A stretch of 64,000 nt of DNA, taken from Huiozyma naganishii CBS 8797 (taxonomy: Eukaryota > Ascomycota > Saccharomycetes > Saccharomycetales > Saccharomycetaceae). Both the position numbers and the translations under genes were made by a program. Positions 10,191 through 20,274 of this stretch are shown here, in pieces. The notes beneath the pieces are model-generated. The model searched no databases. It was not told the DNA's origin and saw only the letters and a list, made by a program, of their open reading frames with translations. The DNA lies in assembly GCF_000348985.1 (NCBI RefSeq), contig NC_035931.1, positions 1 through 64,000 on the forward strand, read 5' to 3'. How positions within the stretch are numbered: position 1 is the first letter of the stretch; the number at the start of each line of letters is the position of its first letter.

Positions 10191-10728
10191 GAGAAGAGGA
10201 GGTTCTGAGGGAAAGCGAGGTGTTCCCAATTTCTTTCCTGTTTATCTGTTCGTTGCTGTTTTTTCTTGTTCGTCCATATATACAATACGGGATACCCACC
10301 TTCCCCAGTTTCTTCTGTCCCAAAATTACATATCCTTTAACCGTTTCAAGTTTTCAATAACCCGTTGTTTTACTAATCAATCGCATAATATATTTGCCGC
10401 CCCCCCTTCCTCATTCCACTGACCTGATCGCTACTTCGTTTAGGACCAACGGAGAGACAACTGATCGTTTCCGCATAACACGGCTGTACGCGTCTTTTAC
10501 ACTGAAACATTCTACTTGCCGGGAGTTCCAAAAATCTGAAAAAAAGGATATGGAAAATAAAATAACAGGTGGTGTTCGCTCAGAAGGAGGACCCCTACGG
10601 ATCATCGATTTATGTATATATAAAGGAGTGTTTCGTTTGGGACTCAGTTTGATTGAGAGCGTTCATGGGAAAGAATACGTAGTGGCTGTTGTTGTTGTTT
10701 CCGTTTTGTCATATTTCTGTTTTATAGG
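10191..10728. other. Intergenic region with TATA box for the reductase gene
   Basis: Between two genes on the same strand. A TATATATAAA element at 10615-10624 lies about 105 bases before the next ATG, and a C-rich run is at about 10397-10406. An open frame covering most of the region has no recognisable domain. Confidence 0.45.
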
Positions 10729-11649
10729 ATGTCGAGATCGGTCAATGAGCGGAAGGTATATACCGTCACATTGGTTATATTCCTGTTCACTGTACTGCCG
10801 ATGGTTTGGATATTCTTGGAGGAGTACAACAGAATGGTGATGGGCGTTGCGTTTGTGGCGCTTGTGGCATGTGCTTGGTTTCTGTACCAGAACGGTACAC
10901 CCAGTCTGACTCCGGATGAATGGACGCCGCTCGAGTTTGAGAAGAAGAAGAAGATCTCGCAAAACACTTGCATGTACAAGTTCAAGCTCAGAAATCCGAG
11001 GGAAAAGCTGAATGTCCCCGTTGGGTACCATGTGTCGGTGAAATGTATAATAAACGGAAAAGAGGAGATTAGGCATTACTCGCCTGTCTCGCACGATGCA
11101 AAAGGGTACATTGAGCTCATCGTGAAGACATACCATACAGGGCACGTCTCAGAGTATTTTTCCGAGTTGAAAGCTGGTGATAAAGTACTTTTCCGTGGGC
11201 CGACTGGTGAATACCAATACCGCGAGCAAGAAAAGGAAATGACGCAACTTGGACTCGTCGCTGGTGGTTCTGGGATAACCCCGATGTTGCAGGTGCTCAA
11301 CGAAATTGTTTCCAAACCACTAGAGTTGAGTCGGGTGAGTTTACTCTACGCAAACGAGACAGAGGATGATATTTTGATGAAGAGCGAGCTCGATCAGATG
11401 GTTGCAAAATACCCGCATTTTGAGGTGCATTACGTCTTGCATCACGCCCCAAAAGACTGGGAGGGCAGCACTGGTCTCATTACAAAGAACCAAATGGAAA
11501 AATTTCTTCCTTCCTTTGCAGAAGATCACCGTTTGTTGATTTGTGGGCCACAGAACATGACAGAAATTGTTCTCGGTTTTGCTCGCGAACTCGGGTGGAG
11601 CAGCGGTATTCAGAAATCTAAAGGTGACAGTAAAGTATTCGTATTTTGA
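10729..11649 (+). CDS. PGA3: NADH-cytochrome b5 reductase family protein (Pga3/Aim33 type)
   Basis: A 306-residue flavoprotein with two N-terminal hydrophobic segments (about residues 10-28 and 36-55), placing it in a membrane, probably ER. The FAD-binding domain carries RHYSPVS and the phosphate-binding GHVSEYF segment. The NADH-binding domain has GLVAGGSGITPMLQ and LLICGP, and the protein ends in VFVF. S. cerevisiae keeps two duplicates, AIM33 beside ALO1 and PGA3 beside ERG13. Here a single gene sits between ALO1 and UFO1/ERG13. Its C-terminal half (SLLYANETEDDIL, YPHFEVHYV, ARELGW) looks closer to Pga3 as I remember it, so the symbol is a judgement. Such enzymes pass electrons from NADH to heme or sterol/lipid enzymes. 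Confidence 0.88.
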   Translation: MSRSVNERKVYTVTLVIFLFTVLPMVWIFLEEYNRMVMGVAFVALVACAWFLYQNGTPSLTPDEWTPLEFEKKKKISQNTCMYKFKLRNPREKLNVPVGYHVSVKCIINGKEEIRHYSPVSHDAKGYIELIVKTYHTGHVSEYFSELKAGDKVLFRGPTGEYQYREQEKEMTQLGLVAGGSGITPMLQVLNEIVSKPLELSRVSLLYANETEDDILMKSELDQMVAKYPHFEVHYVLHHAPKDWEGSTGLITKNQMEKFLPSFAEDHRLLICGPQNMTEIVLGFARELGWSSGIQKSKGDSKVFVF

Positions 11650-11792
11650 CCCTAGCTACGAACAGTAGCAAACAGCTATCGCCATCCTTGTAAACTTTCT
11701 CTGTAGACCATATATGTATATACACAAAATGAACAATTGGATAACATCCCTTTCAAAGAACGTTATTATGTCTAGGTATCCTTTTTATTTTT

Positions 11793-13643
11793 TTACGAAT
11801 TGGCCTCACTCAGGGACAGCGCAATGGCAAGTTCGAGTTCTTCATCATGCTGTTGGAGGTGTTGCTCCGTTGCGAGATTCCCCCGCACTTGTTCACGGGC
11901 CCAGCCATCATTTTCAGTAGAATCTAGTCTCGACTGTTCCAAGATTCTTGCAAGCTCCTCGTCCTCATCTAGTGCCACAGGCTGGCCGGCATTGTTATGC
12001 AGTAGTTCCGATTCTCTGATAGCACGTTGTAATTCGTCATCCGAATTCATTGCCGTCTCAGAATGCCCCTCCTGGTTGTTCATGCGTGACTCCAACACAG
12101 CCTGTTGAGACTCTAATAAGGCAATTTTCAGCTGAATATCTTCCTCGTCGTTCTCATCGAAGTCTCCACCGTAGAGATCCTGGAGTCTGGAGTTCTCCCT
12201 GGCCCGTTGTTCACTCAATTTTTCATGTTCTTCGAACATCTCCAACTCCGAGTGTAGCGTCTCGTTCCATTTATTACTTCTGCTCTTGCCGTGACTGTGT
12301 TTCTTTGCCGGCAGCGAGTCATCGTTCACATACTGAAGGTAATGGATGGTGTTCCCTGAACCCACAATCATTCTACCTTGTGATAACTTCAAGAATTGGG
12401 GCATTTTTTCAGTTTTCTGTACAGTCTTGATGAGTTCCCCGTTGCTTGGGTCTATAATGTGCAGTATACCGTCCAGTGCGCAGACCAGGACGAGGTTTGT
12501 GATGGCGCACGTGAACACTTTCCCCTCAAACTGTAGCAATGTGTCGAACTTCAACTGTGACCCCGGCTGTCTGATGTTGATGATGCCCACTTGGTTATCC
12601 GTGAAGAGGACTGCGATGTAACAACCGTCCCCGCCTGCCAGCTGGGTGTCTTGGTCCCTTAATGTTGTTTGATTATCGATAAATATATCGGAGATGGTCA
12701 GATTCTGTTCTGCCAAGTCCATTGTCTTCACGTTCCTGAAGTCATTATTTTTGTTAAATGAGACAATGGAGATGCTCGTTGTAGTGGCGAGGACCATGAC
12801 TCTTGCGCCGAAGTCCATTTTCAAGAACTGGACGGCCGCCCCGTAGGGCAAAGGGAACGAGTGTACGTCGTCCATCTCGTGCAGGACGTGGACAGTTTTC
12901 GCGTCCACTGCAACAGTGATTTCCCTGTTCATAGCCACTTTGAATATAGCTGTTTGTGAAATCTGCAATCTCTTGACAAGTTTTGTGTCGTTCCACCAGA
13001 TTATTTCTCCGTTTTCCGACGCTGAGACGCAATCTTCCCCACCCGCGGCCATTGCGATAGCTGTAACAGACGTTGCGTGGCCTGCGTTGAATTCCGCGAC
13101 TGGTGTTAAGTACGACTTGTTAGTGAGAGATTTCCCATAAACCCTGCCGTCGAACCTGCCGAACACTGCTGCGTTTATGTTGAAGTCCATGGTGGAGCAA
13201 CCTTGAGGAGTCGTGCACGGTATGTACGTGAGTCTCTGCCTCTGTCTTCTAGCGTGCAGTTGTACCAGAGTGATGATCCCGTCGTTGTAACAAGCGCACC
13301 GCGGGTAGTCGAACACGACCCGCTCTATCGACGGCGGGTCCAACTGGATGCCCCTCGTCGGTTGTATGACGTACTTGGTCTTGACTGCTCTGTTGTGTTT
13401 CCACAAGTGGATCCCCTGGCGTCTGTGTACGAACTCTGTACTGAACTTGTGCGATAGGGAGAACGACGGGAAGTGGATGGTGTGCAGTCGCGCGCGGAAC
13501 AGAGTCTTCCACAGCTCCTCATCCCGGATCAAAGCACGAAACCTGCGAGACAGTGTCTGCAACGTAGCCAAATCGGCCTCATCCAAGTGTCCAAAGATAG
13601 CGATGAGCACCTCTGCAGGGAGATCCTGTAGTAGCAACGGCAT
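11793..13643 (-). CDS. UFO1: F-box/WD40 protein with ubiquitin-interacting motifs
   Basis: A 616-residue substrate receptor of SCF ubiquitin ligase; in S. cerevisiae Ufo1 targets Ho endonuclease and other proteins. Residues about 4-50 form an F-box (LPAEVLIAIFGHLDEADL), which binds Skp1. The middle region has degenerate WD40-like beta-propeller repeats. The C-terminus is acidic with UIM-like helices at about 497-515, 534-547, 558-573 and 599-614 (DEELELAIALSLSE is the best). Three UIMs are usual for Ufo1; the first here is weak. Convergent with the reductase gene, and 690 bases from ERG13 in the divergent direction. The start ATG matches the F-box position directly. Confidence 0.92.
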   Translation of the reverse strand: MPLLLQDLPAEVLIAIFGHLDEADLATLQTLSRRFRALIRDEELWKTLFRARLHTIHFPSFSLSHKFSTEFVHRRQGIHLWKHNRAVKTKYVIQPTRGIQLDPPSIERVVFDYPRCACYNDGIITLVQLHARRQRQRLTYIPCTTPQGCSTMDFNINAAVFGRFDGRVYGKSLTNKSYLTPVAEFNAGHATSVTAIAMAAGGEDCVSASENGEIIWWNDTKLVKRLQISQTAIFKVAMNREITVAVDAKTVHVLHEMDDVHSFPLPYGAAVQFLKMDFGARVMVLATTTSISIVSFNKNNDFRNVKTMDLAEQNLTISDIFIDNQTTLRDQDTQLAGGDGCYIAVLFTDNQVGIINIRQPGSQLKFDTLLQFEGKVFTCAITNLVLVCALDGILHIIDPSNGELIKTVQKTEKMPQFLKLSQGRMIVGSGNTIHYLQYVNDDSLPAKKHSHGKSRSNKWNETLHSELEMFEEHEKLSEQRARENSRLQDLYGGDFDENDEEDIQLKIALLESQQAVLESRMNNQEGHSETAMNSDDELQRAIRESELLHNNAGQPVALDEDEELARILEQSRLDSTENDGWAREQVRGNLATEQHLQQHDEELELAIALSLSEANS

Positions 13644-14333
13644 CGTCAGCGAAAAAAAAAAGAAAAAAAGGAAGTAGGGCTGCTAGAAACGATCACACGT
13701 TCCAGTGTGATTTATGGGATTGAGTAGAAGAACAGACTAGCTCCCCATATCGCCATGGTAAACCTCGAATATTATTCATATCCATTGCTCTCTGCACTGA
13801 AAACAATTTTTTTTTCATCTTTTTCACTTTTTGTTCACTGAGAGGACGATGCGATGAGGTGGGCCTCCTGTGATTGAGGCCGTCGCAATTGTCCTGTGCT
13901 GTGCGTCTACAACGCCATGCCCAGGGTGTGTCCTTGAAGAAGAAGCAGAAACCGGACCGGCCAGCAAGCCAACGAACGGGCCAGCGAGTCATCTCTGACG
14001 TAGCCTCAGCGGGTGCCTCCAGGCATTCCGCAAACCCCGAACCTTAAATGAGTAAGCAGTCAATTGAGTGAGTACATAGCTTACCATAGCACAAGAGGAC
14101 GGTCCGGTGTCTGCGGGCTGCTCGTTTGTGACGCGTTGGAGTTATCGGTTGCGCAACAGTACCTGGGTGTGCAGTGAGCAGTGTGTGGGTTTTCACAGTG
14201 TTGAACGAGCGGTGAAAAAAGTGCTGAGATGCGCGTCGCGCTGTATATAAAGGTTGTTGCTACCGGTGGGGTTCTTGTTGGTTGCACGGTTGGTTGGTCT
14301 GGTCAATTGGAGGGGCCGAGCCCAAATACAGTG
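13644..14333. other. Divergent promoter region UFO1/ERG13
   Basis: No gene. It contains a purine/pyrimidine tract next to the UFO1 start (13648-13673), a T-rich tract near 13806-13815, and the ERG13 TATA box at 14244-14251. I did not find a clear sterol-response core (TCGTATA). Confidence 0.5.
14244..14251 (+). promoter_or_regulatory. TATA box of ERG13
   Basis: TATATAAA, 83-90 bases upstream of the ATG at 14334. The open frame can be extended 5' to an ATG at 14229, but that ATG lies upstream of this TATA box. Transcripts from this promoter should therefore begin with the downstream ATG. Confidence 0.55.
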
Positions 14334-15683
14334 ATGACAGAGGCAAAGAGAGTTAGAGTGAGCGACGGGAGACCACAGAATGTCGGGATCAAAGGTCTGG
14401 AGATCTACATCCCATCGCAATGCGTGAACCAGGCGGACCTCGAAAAGTTTGACGGCGTGTCGCAGGGGAAGTACACGATCGGGCTGGGCCAGACGAACAT
14501 GTCGTTTGTGAACGACCGTGAGGACATCTACTCGATGTCGCTGACTGTGCTGTCGAGACTGATGAAGAACTACAACGTCGACCCCAAACAGGTGGGGAGA
14601 CTAGAGGTCGGTACGGAGACGCTCATTGACAAGTCCAAATCTGTCAAGAGTGTGCTAATGCAACTTTTCGCTGACTCAGACGGTGACATCGAGGGTGTGG
14701 ACACGGTCAACGCCTGCTACGGTGGGACCAACGCGCTGTTCAACTCGCTCAACTGGATCGAGTCCCGCAGTTGGGATGGGCGTGACGCCATCGTCGTTTG
14801 CGGTGACATTGCTATCTACGACAAAGGTGCCGCAAGACCCACAGGTGGTGCCGGTACCGTTGCTATGTTGATCGGCCCCGATGCGCCCATTGTGTTCGAC
14901 GACGTCCGCGGTTCGTACATGGAACATTGCTACGATTTCTACAAGCCAGATCTGACGAGCGAGTACCCTTACGTGGACGGTCATTTCTCCCTGACATGTT
15001 ACGTTAAGGCTTTGGATAAAGTTTATGAGTCCTACAGCAAGAAATTGGGTGGTGAGATCAATGTGAAGGACCATTTCGATTACAACGTTTTCCATGTCCC
15101 CACTTGCAAACTGGTCACGAAATCCTATGGTCGTCTACTGTACAACGATTTCAAGAGAGACCCATCGAGATTTCCTGAGGTTGATGCAGAACTTGCCAAG
15201 ATCGAGTACGAGGCCTCATTGGTTGACAAATCTTTGGAGAAGACTTTTGTGAACGTTTCCAAATCACAGTACGAGGAACGTGTCAAACCATCTCTGATCG
15301 TGCCCACAAACACGGGGAACATGTACACTGCCTCCTTGTACGCCTCGCTAGCGTCATTAATCTCTTACGTTGGGTCCGACGCCCTACAGAACAAGAGAAT
15401 TGGTATGTTCTCGTACGGGTCCGGTCTGGCGGCGTCGCTTTTCTCCTGCCGTGTCGTTGGTGACATCAGCTCGATTGCGAACAAACTCGACGTGCAAGAG
15501 AAGTTGCAGAGCAGACAGACGCTGACCCCAGAACAGTACGAGCAGGCCATCCACCTACGTGAGAGCGCACACTTGAAGAAAGCATTCAAGCCGCAGGGGT
15601 CCATCGACCACCTGACCAAGGGCGTCTACTACTTGACAGAGATCGACGACAAGTTCAGAAGAAGTTACGCCGTCAAGGAGTAA
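14334..15683 (+). CDS. ERG13: 3-hydroxy-3-methylglutaryl-CoA synthase
   Basis: Condenses acetyl-CoA with acetoacetyl-CoA to HMG-CoA, the second step of the mevalonate/ergosterol pathway. The product of 449 residues matches the whole HMG-CoA synthase fold: [14 protein letters not shown] near the N-terminus, the nucleophilic Cys in [12 protein letters not shown], the His region [18 protein letters not shown], and the C-terminal [13 protein letters not shown]. The ATG at 14334 begins [10 protein letters not shown]. cerevisiae Erg13 also has an internal MTE at this point after a 30-residue extension. A longer frame from 14229 would contain the TATA box, so 14334 is preferred. In S. cerevisiae ERG13 lies beside PGA3 on the duplicate segment, not beside UFO1. 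Confidence 0.95.
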   Translation: MTEAKRVRVSDGRPQNVGIKGLEIYIPSQCVNQADLEKFDGVSQGKYTIGLGQTNMSFVNDREDIYSMSLTVLSRLMKNYNVDPKQVGRLEVGTETLIDKSKSVKSVLMQLFADSDGDIEGVDTVNACYGGTNALFNSLNWIESRSWDGRDAIVVCGDIAIYDKGAARPTGGAGTVAMLIGPDAPIVFDDVRGSYMEHCYDFYKPDLTSEYPYVDGHFSLTCYVKALDKVYESYSKKLGGEINVKDHFDYNVFHVPTCKLVTKSYGRLLYNDFKRDPSRFPEVDAELAKIEYEASLVDKSLEKTFVNVSKSQYEERVKPSLIVPTNTGNMYTASLYASLASLISYVGSDALQNKRIGMFSYGSGLAASLFSCRVVGDISSIANKLDVQEKLQSRQTLTPEQYEQAIHLRESAHLKKAFKPQGSIDHLTKGVYYLTEIDDKFRRSYAVKE

Positions 15684-16246
15684 GCAAAGTAAATCCTACA
15701 AAGCTAAACAGAAGAAACCTTGCAGTAGCTAAACCGCATAAATAACGTATAACTCATCAGCAAAGCATCAAAGTACAACTTTTACACACACACTCTACCA
15801 AGGGCCGAGAACGCGGCGAAGGGCGGGGCAAGCGCCGAGAACTCGGCCCACCTCGAAAACGACCCGTACTTCGCGATATTTCCCTTTCGGGCCACTTCTC
15901 TCTCTCTGGGCCGCCGGGCGTCTAACTCCGCCCCGGTTCCTCGACGCTGATTGGTCAACCGCCGCCAGGGCGTATTCTCGACGGCTGACCAGCCTGTGAG
16001 GGTCCGCCGTCAAGCTGCGCACTCGGCACACGATCTGTCGCCGTTTGTTTGCTTGTGCACCTGTACCTGTTTCTGTGTATATAGTGTGTGTAGTCGGCTC
16101 ATGCAATGACATTCGCACTTTTCGAAGCGTCGATTTACAAGTTGCAGTATATATATACGTACTAGAGAAGTATTCTTACCTGGGAGTTGTGAGAGATACC
16201 ACTGTTTCCTTTGGCTTTCGAGAATACAACCAGGATATATATAGCT
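15684..16246. other. Intergenic, GC-rich promoter of RPM2
   Basis: No gene seen. The central 15800-15990 is strikingly GC-rich. It holds an 8-bp inverted repeat (GGGCCGAG at 15802-15809, CTCGGCCC at 15842-15849) and the direct repeat GCCGAGAAC at 15804 and 15834. A TATA-like run (TATATATATA) lies at about 16147-16156, 90 bases before the RPM2 ATG. Confidence 0.5.
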
Positions 16247-19200
16247 ATGGCATTCAAGTCCTTCAAAGGGAAGATCTCGTACCCGAAGAAGGCGTACCAC
16301 CACAGGGCGACCAACGGGTGCTCGCCCAACAGCCAGCACCAGGGGACTCATACTGGGAATGGCAGCACGACACCTTTCTTCGACAGTTCGTACCACCAGC
16401 ATTTGAGGCAGAACCATGGGCTCGTGCAACTCGAGGCCACGGCGAACGCAGCACAGAACGGTAACACGAGTCTGTCGCCACATCTGGTGACGGGCGCAAA
16501 CACAGGTTACAATGTGATGGATGATATGTTGTATCACGGCACTGTGACACCGGCTACGCAGGCGGCGGCGGCCGTGGCCGTTGACAATATCCAGCCAATG
16601 TCGGCGGCGTACTGCAGTCTGACGGCACAACAGCAATTCATGTGGCAGAGGAATGGACCCAGTGGCACACAGATCTCACATAATGCAGTGCAGGGAATGG
16701 ACATTGCTCAGCATGCTACAAACATCCTGCGCAATAACCAAGCACAGAGCACACGGTTCTATTCTACGACGACAACAACAACAAATAAACCACGCACGGA
16801 AAAGGACCTCATAGATAATACTTCGCCTTGGGAGCAGGATACAGAGACAGGCTTAAACAAAGATACGTACCTACAGACCCATTTAAGGCAAATCGATGAA
16901 TGTTACAAGACGGGCGATTACAACATGATCAACTCTTTATACCAATCTTTGAGGCGGAACGATATCGTCCCACCGTTACAAACGTACGAGATCATATTCC
17001 ACTCTTTCAACAAGAGACCCTTCGACGACAACAACTTGAATCTCAACGAAAAGATGTTCCAACTGTTGAACTGCTACCAGGACCTGTTGAAAAACAAGTT
17101 AAAACCAACAACCACAATTTACAACATCTTACTGTTCCAAATCTTTAAAAACTCGATTGTCGCGTACGAGGCGAAAAATAACAACGGGATCGATTTCTTT
17201 AAGATAGGTAAGGAACTGATCAACACGGTCGTGAAGAAAAATAAACTGGAAAACACCACCATCAACTACTACCTCTTGGCAATGAACCTATACGCGACCA
17301 CTTCAACGACTGCTCAAGTGCCAATACCAGACTTGACATCATTGAAACAAAAGGCAATTGACTTATCCCCATCATACGAGAAGGATTCGTTCTATTTCAT
17401 CTCCTTGGTTAACTTGGCAAAGATTAAGAATGACCTTGCCTTTACGAAAACTTTGTACAACGAGTTTTTAACCTCTTTGCCCCAAGAAATCAATACCTCG
17501 TTAAGGGATCACCAATTTGAAATATATGCCGTGTTTGTGTCCAGCTTCATCGAGACAGGGGAGGTAGATTTAGCGGTCAAAATATTTGACAAAGTCATCA
17601 ATGAGGTGAGGACGAAGGACGGTTACTCCCGCAACATCTCGTTGCTCGTTACACATTTTCTAGTGTCCCTGAGTAAAGTGGATTGCCAAAAGGCTTATAA
17701 GTTGTGTGAGAAATTCAGGGATTTGCCATGGGTCCCCACTTTCACCTATGAATTCTACCTCCTGTTGATGGCCAACAGTTTCCACGACTGGGAATTGACG
17801 AAGAAAATTTACAACTACATCTACCCAATGACCAGGACTTTCCACAATGAACAATCCCGTCTAAGCAGAAATGCCAATTTGTCAACTTATTTATTATACC
17901 CTCAGCACACGAGCAACATCGTGAACATGCTCATGGATTATGCGTTACAATTGAGAGACTCGGACGTGATTATGAAACTAGTGGAAGAATCCATAATCAA
18001 ACAGTTTTCTTTCGATAGCCAACTATACCCATTCATCATCCAATACTTCAAACAAATTGAGGCCCCAGGTGGATATTTACTACGGTTCATTGAATCGCAT
18101 GGAAAACTGCAACCAAACCTAAATTTCCTCAACAGTGTCGTGCAATTCTATCAAGACTCCAAAGTGCTGTTACCGATTATGGAAATGGATTTCTTCACCA
18201 AATTGTGTCAATCGCTTGAGTTCAACGACGAGACGGTGGCGAATCTGGGCGGGCTCATTCAGTACATGGGTTTCGTAAGGCGCTCGTTCCATGCCATTGA
18301 GAAATATCCAACATTGATGAAACTGCAAGCTTCACTCATCACCAAAATTTTTGACTTTGATATCCTGGATCCAGCCATGGCTGAGGAGCTAAACAACGGG
18401 ACAACTTCCGCAATGGTCCAACAGTTTGCTCAGTTCAAGAAAGAGACAGTCGATCACTTCACCAAACTGGTCACGGAATACCAACAATCCAATATGGACC
18501 CTAATGAGATTGACCCGGTCGTCCCACAGGCTGCAAAGCTTGTTGGCATGGAAACGGAAAAGGTTGATTTTTTTGCGCACCCTGGTGATTGGGATAAATC
18601 GTACCCACTTTCACTTGGTGACATGATCCAGCACTCGAGTAGGGCAGCAATCAAAGAGTTTGAGAATCTTTCCAGGCAAGGTTATTGTTTTGACTATGAC
18701 ACTTACAAGCAGTTGATCCGGAAGAAATACATTAATGACTCCATTATCGGGAAAGCGCTACGGTTCCATAACGACATGGACGAGATGAAATCGCTCAGAA
18801 ACTTGATCATCGATAAGCTGTCCGATACTCAGCTATACAAGCTTATCATGGAGTTCGACCACCGGATTTTCAAGGAAAGCTACCTTCCTTACTTGAATGA
18901 AAACTCCCTGATTAAAATGTGGAACTGTACAGAAGCTCCTGAATTTCTAGATTTGATCAATTTTCCAGAGAACTTCAAAACGATCTCGTCTCAAGCAGAA
19001 AACAAAAACTTAGTCGCCAAGATATACGAAACCTTCTTTCAAAATAAGAGGTTCGATGCCATTCTGAACTTTAATGAGATCTGTCCAGTATTGGATGTGG
19101 AAGTTCTGCTAAAATCGTGCATAAGAGCAGGCGAAAACGCTAAATTTGAGTCTCTGTTTTCTAAATTCCAATTGTCTCTGGGGGGTCCCGTCAAAGTTGC

Positions 19201-19939
19201 GGAGATTCAATGTGAGTATTTGATAAACAGGGGAAGATTTGAGCAGGCTTTGCAACAGATTAACGATATAGATCCAGCTCAACGGTCAGAGAAGCTTCTG
19301 GACTATAGATCCTTCCTGGCCTTCTTAGAAAGTTTCCAGAAGGAGTCCTCATTCTTTCAAAACTTGCCGACGAGCACGCTCCAGTTTGCCAACCACCTTT
19401 CGTCGTTCAACAGCTTTTCGGATATGGTGACATACTATAACTACATAATGGAGTCGCGCTCCACATTCCAAACGAACGATTCTATGCAGGCGAAGGAGGA
19501 AGTCGCCTCACAGATCCTGAACAACCTTTTGGACTCCGTTTCGCTATTGCCCAAGGGTCAACATACTGGGGAAGTGTACAGGGGGAAACTGAAGGCTTTC
19601 TACCGGTTCAAAACGTTCCTGAAACTGACAGATTTCAAGACAGATGATGTGATGAAGCTGATAAAGATATGGACAGCAGTGGCTCCTGAGACCACGGAGG
19701 CCTTCTTCAACAACATCGTCGAATCCCTCTACCTGTCCCCGCATACCAACGTCATCTCGTTGACGTACGACTTGAGATGGATATTTACAAGCCACGAGCT
19801 GGGAAAAGTCCTCGAAGAGATCTCACACTACTTCACGCTGAATAAAGATACAACCAAGCTGAAACAAATGCAAGAACTCAAAGAGGCTCTTGCCGCATCC
19901 GGTGAGAACGAAACAGACGCTGTTATGGCGTTTACATAG
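16247..19939 (+). CDS. RPM2: Mitochondrial RNase P protein subunit
   Basis: The 1230-residue product resembles yeast Rpm2 (1202 residues), the protein partner of the mitochondrially encoded RNase P RNA; it removes 5' leaders from mitochondrial pre-tRNAs and also affects mitochondrial translation and import. The start MAFKSFKGKISY, the FFDSSY and LRQNHGLV segments, and position next to PRE8 match S. cerevisiae YML091C. Residues 1-190 are low complexity with a basic, Ser/Thr-rich presequence-like part (FYSTTTTTTN). The rest is helical, PPR-like, in lysine- and asparagine-rich repeats. The open frame extends 12 codons upstream only from a TTG, so the ATG at 16247 is chosen. Confidence 0.92.
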   Translation: MAFKSFKGKISYPKKAYHHRATNGCSPNSQHQGTHTGNGSTTPFFDSSYHQHLRQNHGLVQLEATANAAQNGNTSLSPHLVTGANTGYNVMDDMLYHGTVTPATQAAAAVAVDNIQPMSAAYCSLTAQQQFMWQRNGPSGTQISHNAVQGMDIAQHATNILRNNQAQSTRFYSTTTTTTNKPRTEKDLIDNTSPWEQDTETGLNKDTYLQTHLRQIDECYKTGDYNMINSLYQSLRRNDIVPPLQTYEIIFHSFNKRPFDDNNLNLNEKMFQLLNCYQDLLKNKLKPTTTIYNILLFQIFKNSIVAYEAKNNNGIDFFKIGKELINTVVKKNKLENTTINYYLLAMNLYATTSTTAQVPIPDLTSLKQKAIDLSPSYEKDSFYFISLVNLAKIKNDLAFTKTLYNEFLTSLPQEINTSLRDHQFEIYAVFVSSFIETGEVDLAVKIFDKVINEVRTKDGYSRNISLLVTHFLVSLSKVDCQKAYKLCEKFRDLPWVPTFTYEFYLLLMANSFHDWELTKKIYNYIYPMTRTFHNEQSRLSRNANLSTYLLYPQHTSNIVNMLMDYALQLRDSDVIMKLVEESIIKQFSFDSQLYPFIIQYFKQIEAPGGYLLRFIESHGKLQPNLNFLNSVVQFYQDSKVLLPIMEMDFFTKLCQSLEFNDETVANLGGLIQYMGFVRRSFHAIEKYPTLMKLQASLITKIFDFDILDPAMAEELNNGTTSAMVQQFAQFKKETVDHFTKLVTEYQQSNMDPNEIDPVVPQAAKLVGMETEKVDFFAHPGDWDKSYPLSLGDMIQHSSRAAIKEFENLSRQGYCFDYDTYKQLIRKKYINDSIIGKALRFHNDMDEMKSLRNLIIDKLSDTQLYKLIMEFDHRIFKESYLPYLNENSLIKMWNCTEAPEFLDLINFPENFKTISSQAENKNLVAKIYETFFQNKRFDAILNFNEICPVLDVEVLLKSCIRAGENAKFESLFSKFQLSLGGPVKVAEIQCEYLINRGRFEQALQQINDIDPAQRSEKLLDYRSFLAFLESFQKESSFFQNLPTSTLQFANHLSSFNSFSDMVTYYNYIMESRSTFQTNDSMQAKEEVASQILNNLLDSVSLLPKGQHTGEVYRGKLKAFYRFKTFLKLTDFKTDDVMKLIKIWTAVAPETTEAFFNNIVESLYLSPHTNVISLTYDLRWIFTSHELGKVLEEISHYFTLNKDTTKLKQMQELKEALAASGENETDAVMAFT

Positions 19940-20274
19940 ACTAATAAAACAGAAAAAGAAAAAAAATTAAAAAAAGACCAAACGTAATTCATACATCTCT
20001 TATGTAACACACATATACATCACTATTTATTCATAACGGTTCGGATACAAACCTAGACGCTTCAATGGATCGTCGTGACCCCAGCAACGACAACAACAAC
20101 TTGATCTTCAGACCCAAATCCTCTTGACACTTTATTATTGCAGAGATTGAAAAAATAAATATGAAAAGCATTTTCTGTATACAATTTCTTGCATCGAACT
20201 CAAAGAGCAGTGGCAAACCCCGGAAACTCAAGTCTTGGAGTCGCATCGAGCAATTCACCAACCTCTTCAGCTCA
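19940..20274. other. Intergenic, RPM2 3' end and PRE8 promoter
   Basis: AT-rich 3' region after RPM2 (A-rich run near 19949-19977), then the PRE8 promoter with a PACE-like site. The PRE8 reading frame is open back to 20161, but the upstream codons are not proteasome-like. Confidence 0.5.
20209..20217 (+). promoter_or_regulatory. PACE-like site (Rpn4 binding) of PRE8
   Basis: AGTGGCAAA matches the proteasome-associated control element GGTGGCAAA at eight of nine positions. It sits 58-66 bases before the PRE8 ATG, the usual distance. Rpn4 coordinates proteasome gene expression through this element in yeasts. Confidence 0.6.
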
